A stretch of DNA of 6,957 nt. It comes from Candidatus Blautia intestinipullorum (lineage in GTDB: Bacteria > Bacillota > Clostridia > Lachnospirales > Lachnospiraceae). The translations under genes and the position numbers were made by a program. Positions 1-4,925 of the stretch are shown piece by piece. The stretch's first letter is position 1; the number at the start of each line of letters is the position of its first letter. The stretch covers positions 1 through 6,957 of the forward strand of contig DWVA01000071.1 of assembly GCA_019120475.1 (NCBI GenBank), read 5' to 3'. Below the pieces are notes generated by a model. The model was not told the origin of the DNA. It saw only the letters and a list, made by a program, of their open reading frames with translations, and did not search any database.

Positions 1-987
1 GGTATGTTCTCCATGATGAACTACTATCTGCCGCTGAAGGGCATCGCTTCCATGCATTGCTCTGCAAACACAGATATGAACGGAGAAAACACTGCGATCT
101 TCTTTGGTCTTTCCGGCACAGGCAAGACTACTCTTTCCACAGACCCGAAACGTCTTCTGATCGGCGATGACGAGCATGGCTGGGATGACAACGGTATCTT
201 CAACTTCGAGGGCGGATGCTATGCAAAGGTTATCAACCTTGACAAAGAATCCGAGCCGGATATCTATAATGCCATCAAACGCAACGCTCTTCTTGAAAAC
301 GTTACAGTAGACGCTGACGGCAAGATTGACTTTGATGATAAGAGCGTAACAGAAAATACCCGTGTATCTTATCCGATCGACCATATTGAAAAGATCGTTC
401 GTCCTGTTTCCGCTGCTCCGGCTGCAAAAGAAGTAATCTTCCTTTCCGCAGACGCATTCGGTGTTCTTCCTCCGGTATCTATCCTGACTCCGGAACAGAC
501 ACAGTATTACTTCCTGTCCGGCTTTACAGCAAAACTTGCCGGTACAGAACGCGGAATCACAGAGCCTACGCCTACTTTCTCCGCATGCTTCGGTCAGGCT
601 TTCCTGGAACTGCATCCGACAAAATATGCAGAAGAGCTTGTTAAGAGAATGGAAGCAAACGGCGCGAAGGCATATCTGGTCAACACCGGATGGAACGGTA
701 CCGGCAAACGTATCTCCATCAAGGATACCCGCGGTATCATCGACGCTATCCTGAACGGAGATATCCTGAACGCACCTACAAAGAAGATTCCATACTTCAA
801 CTTCGAAGTTCCGACAGAACTTCCGGGCGTAGACACCAATATTCTGGATCCGCGCAACACTTATGCCGATGCTTCCGAATGGGATGCGAAAGCAAAAGAT
901 CTTGCTGAAAGATTCGTTAAGAACTTCGCAAAATATGAAGGAAACGAGGCAGGCAAAGCGCTTGTTGCTGCTGGTCCGCAGTTATAA
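1..987 (+). CDS. pckA: Phosphoenolpyruvate carboxykinase (ATP), C-terminal part, 5' end outside window
   Basis: This enzyme interconverts oxaloacetate + ATP with PEP + CO2 + ADP in the cytoplasm. In fermentative Clostridia it often runs in the PEP-carboxylating direction (family knowledge). The frame is open from base 1 (GGT, then ATG) to TAA at 985-987. That gives 328 codons against about 540 in E. coli PckA, so roughly 200-210 N-terminal residues lie outside the window; the ATG at base 4 is an internal Met, not the start. Counting from the first codon, conserved blocks are LPLKGIASMHCSAN (10-23), the P-loop GLSGTGKTT (36-44), the metal-binding kinase-2 motif GDDEHGWDD (55-63), ENTRVSYPIDHI (about 118-129) and the nucleotide-contacting GWNGTGKRIS in the C-terminal domain. 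No frameshift or missing motif was seen in the visible part. A strong terminator begins about 45 bp after the stop, so this is the last gene of its transcript. Confidence 0.97.
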   Translation, partial: GMFSMMNYYLPLKGIASMHCSANTDMNGENTAIFFGLSGTGKTTLSTDPKRLLIGDDEHGWDDNGIFNFEGGCYAKVINLDKESEPDIYNAIKRNALLENVTVDADGKIDFDDKSVTENTRVSYPIDHIEKIVRPVSAAPAAKEVIFLSADAFGVLPPVSILTPEQTQYYFLSGFTAKLAGTERGITEPTPTFSACFGQAFLELHPTKYAEELVKRMEANGAKAYLVNTGWNGTGKRISIKDTRGIIDAILNGDILNAPTKKIPYFNFEVPTELPGVDTNILDPRNTYADASEWDAKAKDLAERFVKNFAKYEGNEAGKALVAAGPQL

Positions 988-1030
988 TCACTGGAGTCAG
1001 AAGTTCCTTTCATTAACCATCACAAGGTAA

Positions 1031-1069
1031 TTCAAAAAACCGGCAGGATAACCTGCCGGTTTTTTTGAA
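1031..1069. terminator. Bidirectional rho-independent terminator between pckA and the convergent DUF134-NifX gene
   Basis: A perfect GC-rich stem CCGGCAGG (1040-1047) / CCTGCCGG (1052-1059) encloses the 4-nt loop ATAA. The stem is flanked by an A-run (1034-1039) and a T-run (1060-1066), and pairing continues outward through TTC/GAA. Because A-run and T-run are symmetric, both strands read as hairpin plus U-tract. It can therefore end pckA on the plus strand and the 1089-1865 gene on the minus strand. Confidence 0.95.
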
Positions 1070-1088
1070 CTCTATTATAAGAAACACA

Positions 1089-1865
1089 TCAGTTGCCTGC
1101 GCAGCCGTGTTTGTCTTCTCCACAGTGATGCTCTCCGCACGAATGTTCATGTTCATGATGAGAACAGTGAACATCCGGATTGTAGTCCAGCTTTCCTTCC
1201 AGATAGGCGGCTACCGCTTCGTCTGCGGAACCGGAAACACCGCCGTAAAGCTTAATTCCCATCTGAGCCAAAGCAGTCTGAGCTCCTCCTCCGATTCCTC
1301 CACAGATCAGCGCGTCTACCTTCGCTTCTGTAAGAAAACCGGCCAGAGCGCCATGTCCCTGTCCATTCGTACTCACAACCTGGCTGCCTGTGATCTTACC
1401 ATCCTCAATATCGTACAGCTTGAACTCCTCTGTGTGCCCAAAATGCTGGAAAATCTGTCCATTCTCATAAGTTACTGCGATTCTCATTATTTTTTCCCCT
1501 TTCATTTTTACTGGTGTTTTTTCTGCGCCGCCGTCCGCTCTTCTGCAGTTTCTGCCGCAGCAAAGTCCCGCTGTCCCGTCGCAGAACCGATAATGTCCTC
1601 CGGATATGAAAAGAGCTTTTCCGTTTACGATGCAGTCCGCAATTTTGTATCTTGCCGACTCATACAATTCCGTTACTGTTGTCCTGGAGATATCCATCTG
1701 CTTTGCGCACTGAGCATGAGTATATTTTTCAAAATCTATCAGGCGTATCGCCTCATACTCATCCAGTGTCAGAGTCACCTGCTCTCCTGCCCCGATCCCT
1801 TCCGGCACAAAACAGTCATAGGCTGGCTCTGTACAGATTCGCCTGCATCTTACCGGTCTTGCCAC
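1089..1865 (-). CDS. DUF134 DNA-binding domain fused to NifX/NifB-type cofactor-binding domain with His/Cys-rich tail
   Basis: 258-residue protein. Residues 1-110 match the DUF134 family: an N-terminal MARPVRCRRI signature, a helix-turn-helix at about 46-75 (TLDEYEAIRLIDFEKYTH followed by CAKQMDISRTTVTELYESAR), and a Cys cluster C95, C102, C103, C107 after the conserved HYRFCDG. Residues 127-230 are a dinitrogenase iron-molybdenum cofactor-type domain (NifX/NifB C-terminal fold), with HFGHTEEFKLYDI (141-153) and GGIGGGAQTALAQMGIKLYGG (189-209). Residues 234-255 hold a dense Cys/His tail (C234, H236, H237, H239, H241, C243, H246, H247, C248, H253, C255), a likely metal site. The start is GTG at 1865-1863, chosen because GGAGG (1877-1873) lies 7 nt upstream and the family signature begins there. 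No nif genes are nearby, so a role in nitrogen fixation is not supported; metal or Fe-S cofactor sensing or binding is inference. A second start inside the gene is annotated separately. Confidence 0.9.
   Translation of the reverse strand: MARPVRCRRICTEPAYDCFVPEGIGAGEQVTLTLDEYEAIRLIDFEKYTHAQCAKQMDISRTTVTELYESARYKIADCIVNGKALFISGGHYRFCDGTAGLCCGRNCRRADGGAEKTPVKMKGEKIMRIAVTYENGQIFQHFGHTEEFKLYDIEDGKITGSQVVSTNGQGHGALAGFLTEAKVDALICGGIGGGAQTALAQMGIKLYGGVSGSADEAVAAYLEGKLDYNPDVHCSHHEHEHSCGEHHCGEDKHGCAGN
1485..1502 (-). promoter_or_regulatory. Internal Shine-Dalgarno and ATG for a stand-alone NifX-like protein
   Basis: On the minus strand AAAGGGG (1502-1496) precedes ATG (1487-1485) by 8 nt, in frame with the fusion. 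The ATG opens exactly at MRIAVTYENGQ, the usual beginning of NifX-like small proteins. Initiation here would make a 132-residue product (1089-1487) with the cofactor domain and His/Cys tail but no DNA-binding domain. Initiation is inferred; the sequence elements are seen directly. Confidence 0.55.
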
Positions 1866-1870
1866 AATCC

Positions 1871-1877
1871 CACCTCC
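1871..1877 (-). promoter_or_regulatory. Strong ribosome binding site deciding the GTG start of the DUF134-NifX gene
   Basis: GGAGGTG reads 1877-1871 on the minus strand, with 7 nt between GGAGG and the GTG at 1865-1863. No ATG with comparable spacing exists, so GTG is preferred. Confidence 0.85.
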
Positions 1878-1881
1878 GCTT

Positions 1882-1905
1882 TATTATCGACATATGTCGA
1901 TAATA
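1882..1905. promoter_or_regulatory. Perfect 24-bp palindrome at the minus-strand transcription start: probable operator
   Basis: The half-site TATTATCGACAT (1882-1893) is followed immediately by its exact reverse complement (1894-1905), with no spacer or mismatch. The palindrome overlaps one base of the minus-strand -10 box and covers the expected start site near 1898, ending 5 bp before the Shine-Dalgarno. This position suits a repressor, or a sensor that blocks initiation. The DUF134 domain encoded immediately downstream is the obvious candidate ligand (inference). It has no T-run and is not a terminator. Confidence 0.8.
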
Positions 1906-1933
1906 TTATAACGCTGTTTTCGGATTGTTACAA
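1905..1933 (-). promoter_or_regulatory. Sigma-A-type promoter for the DUF134-NifX gene
   Basis: On the minus strand the -35 box is TTGTAA (1933-1928, 4/6 to consensus). A 17-nt spacer follows, then a consensus TATAAT -10 box (1910-1905). The predicted start near 1898 gives a leader of about 33 nt to the GTG. Confidence 0.75.
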
Positions 1934-1964
1934 GGGGTTTTCTCTATTTTTTCTCATTTTTATA

Positions 1965-1993
1965 TTGAACTTTTGAACTATGCGTGATATACT
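1965..1993 (+). promoter_or_regulatory. Sigma-A-type promoter for the XRE-aminotransferase gene
   Basis: The -35 box is TTGAAC (1965-1970), with a 17-nt spacer and the -10 box TATACT (1988-1993, 5/6 to consensus). Expected start is near 2000, leaving a long leader of about 125 nt before the ATG at 2125. The -35 boxes of the two divergent promoters lie about 31 bp apart, so a regulator bound between them could affect both. Confidence 0.65.
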
Positions 1994-2065
1994 TACAAAC
2001 ATGTAGTTGAACTATTTTTGAACGCATTAAGATTTTTTGTTCATTACGCATTACACAAATTGAAC
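1965..2065 (+). repeat. Five direct TTGAAC repeats around promoter and leader: candidate XRE operator array
   Basis: Exact TTGAAC occurs at 1965-1970, 1973-1978, 2007-2012, 2018-2023 and 2060-2065, plus an inverted core GTTCA at 2039-2043. The first copy is the -35 box, the second sits in the promoter spacer, and the others fall just downstream of the predicted start. Interleaved with them is ACGCATTA at 2022-2029 and 2046-2053, with inverted relatives ATGCGT (1980-1985) and TTAATGCG (2081-2088). Such clustering at the gene's own promoter suggests autoregulation by the encoded XRE domain (inference). The motif is AT-rich and short, so some copies may be chance. Confidence 0.5.
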
Positions 2066-2088
2066 TTTCATCAAATTTTTTTAATGCG
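2022..2088 (+). promoter_or_regulatory. Possible structured leader of the XRE-aminotransferase mRNA
   Basis: CGCATTAAGA (2023-2032) can pair with TTTTAATGCG (2079-2088), giving about 10 bp including one G-U. A weaker inner pair GTTCA (2039-2043) / TGAAC (2061-2065) could form inside the loop. There is no terminator-like U-tract, and I recognise no known riboswitch core. It may be a by-product of the repeat array. Confidence 0.3.
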
Positions 2089-2124
2089 GGCAGCTTGAAT
2101 TCACAGATTTTGGAGGTAGCATCA

Positions 2125-3675
2125 ATGTCGAAAGAGTTATTTGCCGCCAGACTGAAAGCCGCTATGGAAAAACAGCAGCTGAAACAGATCGATCTTGTCC
2201 GCGCCGCCGCCGGAAAGGGGATCAAGCTTGGAAAAAGCCATGTCAGTCAGTATGTCAGCGGAAAAACATTACCGCGTGCAGATATCCTGAGTTTTCTGGC
2301 CGATACCCTTCACACGGATCCCGGCTGGCTGGCAGGAAAGGAAGACGCACCTCTTTTGCCGGCCTCAGAGCAGACCTCTGAAGGGACGGATGAAGATCAA
2401 ACAGAAAATGCCGTAATAAATACTCAAAAAAACAAAGATTCCGGAGGAAAGATCATGCGTACATTTAAGAAATCATCAAAGCTTGACAATGTTTTATATG
2501 ACGTAAGAGGTCCTGTTGTCGAAGAAGCCAACCGCATGGAGGAGGAAGGCACCAATGTCCTGAAGCTGAACATCGGCAATCCTGCGCCTTTTGGCTTCCG
2601 TACTCCTGACGAGGTTATCTACGATATGCGTCAGCAGCTTACGGAATGCGAGGGATATTCCGCGGCAAAGGGTCTTTTCGCAGCCAGAAAAGCCATCATG
2701 CAGTACGCGCAGTTAAAAAACATCCCCAATGTTGCCATCAATGACATTTACACTGGAAATGGCGTCAGCGAGCTGATCAATCTCTGCATGTCCGCTCTGC
2801 TTGACACCGGAGATGAAATTCTCATTCCATCGCCTGACTATCCTCTGTGGACTGCCTGCGCTACTCTGGCAGGAGGTACTGCTGTTCATTATATCTGTGA
2901 CGAACAGTCTGAATGGTATCCGGATATTGAGGATATCAAAAAGAAAATCACAGACAAGACAAAGGCTATTGTTATCATCAATCCGAATAATCCTACAGGA
3001 GCACTTTATCCGAAGGAGGTTCTTCAGCAGATCGTAAATGTTGCCAGAGAACATCAGCTTATTATCTTTTCTGACGAGATCTACGACCGCCTTGTAATGG
3101 ACGGGGAAGAGCACGTTTCCATCGCTTCGCTGGCCCCGGATCTTTTCTGCGTTACCTTCAGCGGTCTGTCCAAATCTCACATGATCGCAGGCTTCCGCAT
3201 CGGATGGATGATCTTAAGCGGAAACAAAAAGTATGTGCAGGATTATATTGAAGGTCTGAACATGCTTTCCAATATGCGCCTTTGCTCCAACGTTCCGGCT
3301 CAGTCTATTGTACAGACTGCCCTCGGCGGACATCAGAGCGTAAATGACTACATTGTTCCAGGCGGCCGCATTTATGAACAAAGAGAATTTATTTATAAAG
3401 CTCTTACAGATATTCCAGGCGTTACAGCAGTTAAGCCAAAGGCAGCTTTCTACATCTTCCCGAAGCTGGATACGAAAAAGTTCAATATTGTGGACGATGA
3501 ACGTTTCGCATTGGATCTTCTGCGTGAAAAGAAAATCCTTATCATCCACGGCGGCGGTTTCAACTGGAAGCATCCTGATCATTTCCGCGTCGTATACCTG
3601 CCCCGTGTGGAAGTCCTGGAAAAGGCAGCCAGAAAGATCGGTGAATTCTTAAGCACCTATCAGCAGCAGATCTGA
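2125..3675 (+). CDS. XRE-family helix-turn-helix fused to AlaA-like PLP aminotransferase
   Basis: 516 residues. The ATG at 2125 is chosen because GGAGGT (2112-2117) lies 7 nt upstream; a TTG 30 bp earlier has no such site. Residues 1-70 are a Cro/CI-type HTH: ARLKAAMEKQQLKQIDLVRA, KSHVSQYVSGKTLPRADIL and LADTLHTDPGWLAG. A polar linker of about 40 residues follows. Residues 111-516 form a complete fold-type I class I/II aminotransferase: NIGNPAPFGFRTP, GYSAAKGLFAARKAI, GNGVSELINLCMSALLDTGD, NPNNPTG (286-292, N289 contacts PLP), SDEIYD (D317, Y320), the Schiff-base lysine K350 in SGLSKSHMIAGFRIGWM, and substrate-carboxylate R488 in HPDHFRVVYLP. Counted from the internal Met these are N179, K240 and R378 in a 406-residue protein, matching the length and, as I recall, the PLP-lysine position of E. 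coli AlaA. The likely reaction is pyruvate + glutamate to alanine + 2-oxoglutarate (family knowledge). It is not a MocR/GntR-type fusion: the HTH is XRE, not winged-helix GntR. Confidence 0.92.
   Translation: MSKELFAARLKAAMEKQQLKQIDLVRAAAGKGIKLGKSHVSQYVSGKTLPRADILSFLADTLHTDPGWLAGKEDAPLLPASEQTSEGTDEDQTENAVINTQKNKDSGGKIMRTFKKSSKLDNVLYDVRGPVVEEANRMEEEGTNVLKLNIGNPAPFGFRTPDEVIYDMRQQLTECEGYSAAKGLFAARKAIMQYAQLKNIPNVAINDIYTGNGVSELINLCMSALLDTGDEILIPSPDYPLWTACATLAGGTAVHYICDEQSEWYPDIEDIKKKITDKTKAIVIINPNNPTGALYPKEVLQQIVNVAREHQLIIFSDEIYDRLVMDGEEHVSIASLAPDLFCVTFSGLSKSHMIAGFRIGWMILSGNKKYVQDYIEGLNMLSNMRLCSNVPAQSIVQTALGGHQSVNDYIVPGGRIYEQREFIYKALTDIPGVTAVKPKAAFYIFPKLDTKKFNIVDDERFALDLLREKKILIIHGGGFNWKHPDHFRVVYLPRVEVLEKAARKIGEFLSTYQQQI
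2443..2457 (+). promoter_or_regulatory. Internal Shine-Dalgarno and ATG for a stand-alone aminotransferase
   Basis: GGAGG (2443-2447) precedes ATG (2455-2457) by 7 nt, in frame with the fusion. The ATG opens at MRTFKKSSKLDNVLYDVRG, which is where AlaA-type enzymes normally begin. The product would be 406 residues (2455-3675). The signal is as strong as the one at the upstream start at 2125, so internal initiation is plausible, though not proven. Confidence 0.6.
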
Positions 3676-3693
3676 AATAAAATCATGTAAGAG

Positions 3694-3747
3694 AAAAGGC
3701 TGATAAACTGGGGCTGAGCCGTAAAAGCTTCTGTTTATCAGTCTTTT
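3694..3747. terminator. Bidirectional terminator between the aminotransferase and the convergent efflux operon
   Basis: A 15-bp stem pairs 3694-3708 (AAAAGGCTGATAAAC) with 3733-3747 (GTTTATCAGTCTTTT), with one G-U pair and a 24-nt loop. The loop can form a small GGC-TGA-GCC hairpin (3712-3720). A short T-run ends the plus-strand reading, and the A-run at the left gives UUUU on the minus strand. The TAA of the histidine kinase remnant (3748-3746) lies in the stem edge. Confidence 0.75.
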
Positions 3748-4294
3748 AATATTCTGATCTTGCAGGAAACTGTACGCTGATCCGCAAGACAGAATCCTTT
3801 AAAAGCGCTGCCTTAATTTCTCCTTTATGGGCTTTCACAATCGCCTCCGCAATGGACAGACCTATCCCATAGCCTCCTTTGCCGGAATTTCTGGATGCAT
3901 CTTCCCGGTAAAAACGTTCAAAAAGATGGCTGACTGTCTCTGCCGACATATTCCGGACGGTATTTTCCACCGCCAGTCTGATCGTTTTTCCGCTTTTCTC
4001 CAAAGTAAGAAGGATCGATCCGTTTTCACTGGAATACTTGACCGCATTGTCAAGAAGAATGGAAACAAGCTTTCTTAAAGCCTGTTCCTCCCCTCTGATG
4101 ATCACCATTTCCTGGATATTTACCTGAAAAATTTTATTTTCCATGATAGCCAATGCCTGAAAGGACTGCGCCGTCTCCTCTACCAGATCGGAAAACGGAA
4201 GAGCGATCAGCGGTATCTTGCTTCCGCCCTCCTCCATCTTGGCAAGATAGATCAGCTCATTGGTAAGTACTGTAGGAAATTGTCGCTCCCTCAA
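3746..4294 (-). pseudogene. Sensor histidine kinase, C-terminal ATPase-domain remnant
   Basis: The frame encodes the end of a dimerisation helix (LTNELIYLAKMEEGG) and then a near-complete HATPase_c domain: N box LVSILLDNAVKYS, F box HLFERFYREDASRN and G2 box GGYGIGLSIAEAIVKAHKGEI. The sensor region, membrane segments and the phospho-accepting H box are all absent. The only available start is a TTG at 4294-4292 with no convincing Shine-Dalgarno, and a TGA at 4303-4301 closes the frame upstream. Recognisable kinase sequence begins near 4270. Directly upstream the same DNA encodes the end of the truncated permease in another frame, so the two genes meet at a breakpoint. A fragment without the H box cannot autophosphorylate in the normal way, and it may not be translated. 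An intact kinase would have ended this operon, probably with a response regulator next to it (typical gene order in such loci, inferred). Confidence 0.8.
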
Positions 4295-4925
4295 TATCTG
4301 TCACAAAACGCTGGATATCTTCTACATCGTTTTGAGAAAGAATGATCTTCTCCTGGTTCAGACGGTCCTCCATTACACTGCTTTCCGCATCGTCTTCCGT
4401 ATTCTCAGTTTCCTTATCCTCTTCTCCCTGGTCTTTTTCACTTTCCTCCTGAGACTCCCCGCCCATTTCTTCATCATCCGGCATCTCACCTGGAGTAAAC
4501 TCTCCTTCAGCAAAATCTCCCTCCGGCATTTCTCCCGGAGTAAAATCTCCTCCGGCAAAATTCCCCTCCGGCATTTCTCCCGGGGTAAAGTCTCCTCCGG
4601 CAAAGTCTCCTTCCGGCATTTCTCCCGGAAATGATCCCGAAGCAGAAGATGAGCCGCCAAAAGGCGCTTCGCCTGAGAACTCTTCTGCACCCCCGCCTCC
4701 GCCGCCGCTTTCTTCCTCACCTTTATATTCGTAGCTGATATCGATAGCACCTGCATTCAGATTTGCAAACTGCTCCGCCACATCTGCCTGACCGTCTTTT
4801 CCAATACCGATTACCAGAACGATTGTTGCTGCCCCGACTACAATACCGATCGATGTCATGACAGACTTGAATTTGTTCTGATTAATATTCAGCGCAACCA
4901 GCCTTAAAAGCTCTATACATCTCAT
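4257..4925 (-). CDS. MacB/FtsX-type ABC transporter permease, truncated after the N-terminal part
   Basis: 222 residues, whereas MacB-like permeases of this kind usually have about 400 or more with four membrane spans. Seen here: a cytoplasmic start MRCIELLRLVALNINQNKFKS, one membrane helix at about 21-43 (SVMTSIGIVVGAATIVLVIGIG), and the start of the extracytoplasmic domain (about 45-68). Then comes an acidic low-complexity insert (69-190) with a six-Gly run and 15-residue repeats, and the domain resumes at about 191-222 before stopping abruptly. The three C-terminal helices are missing. The start overlaps the adaptor stop as ATGA (4922-4925), with AGGTG (4935-4931) 5 nt upstream, so translation is probably coupled. 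The TGA stop at 4259-4257 lies where histidine kinase sequence begins, so the stop appears to be created by the junction. As encoded it is unlikely to form a working transporter. No ABC ATPase gene is visible in the window. Confidence 0.82.
   Translation of the reverse strand: MRCIELLRLVALNINQNKFKSVMTSIGIVVGAATIVLVIGIGKDGQADVAEQFANLNAGAIDISYEYKGEEESGGGGGGAEEFSGEAPFGGSSSASGSFPGEMPEGDFAGGDFTPGEMPEGNFAGGDFTPGEMPEGDFAEGEFTPGEMPDDEEMGGESQEESEKDQGEEDKETENTEDDAESSVMEDRLNQEKIILSQNDVEDIQRFVTDIEGATISYSTYQ
4479..4628 (-). repeat. In-frame 45-bp tandem repeats (three full, one partial) in the permease insert
   Basis: The unit PGEMPEGDFAGGDFT occurs at permease residues 100-114, 115-129 (D to N at position 8) and 130-144 (AEGEF variant). 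A partial fourth copy PGEMP follows at 145-149. Copies are similar at DNA level and keep the reading frame. The encoded segment is acidic and predicted extracytoplasmic. Confidence 0.9.

Noticed and set aside
1089..1487. Evidence for a nitrogen-fixation locus from the NifX-like domain
   Set aside because: No other nif gene is visible, and NifX-like domains are widespread in non-fixing anaerobes.
1882..1905. The palindrome as a terminator or mobile-element end
   Set aside because: It is AT-rich without loop or T-run, sits at a promoter rather than after a gene, and no target duplication or transposase is nearby.
1065..1976. A long plus-strand open frame (about 300 codons) opposite the DUF134-NifX gene
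   Set aside because: It is antisense to a gene with clear family motifs, crosses that gene's promoter and operator, has no recognisable domain, and shows a Cys/Ser-rich composition typical of a shadow frame.
2095..2124. A TTG start 30 bp upstream of the XRE-aminotransferase ATG
   Set aside because: It has no Shine-Dalgarno, and the extra ten codons run through the strong GGAGGT site that serves the ATG at 2125.
2713..3582. Minus-strand open frames within the aminotransferase
   Set aside because: They are antisense to a region with every conserved aminotransferase motif, and show no start signals or known domains.
3746..4294. A functional small histidine kinase using the TTG at 4294
   Set aside because: It lacks the H box, sensor and membrane parts, has no good ribosome site, and its first residues are permease DNA read in another frame.
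4479..4628. CRISPR-like direct repeats
   Set aside because: The 45-bp units are contiguous without unique spacers, keep the reading frame, and encode a peptide repeat inside the permease.
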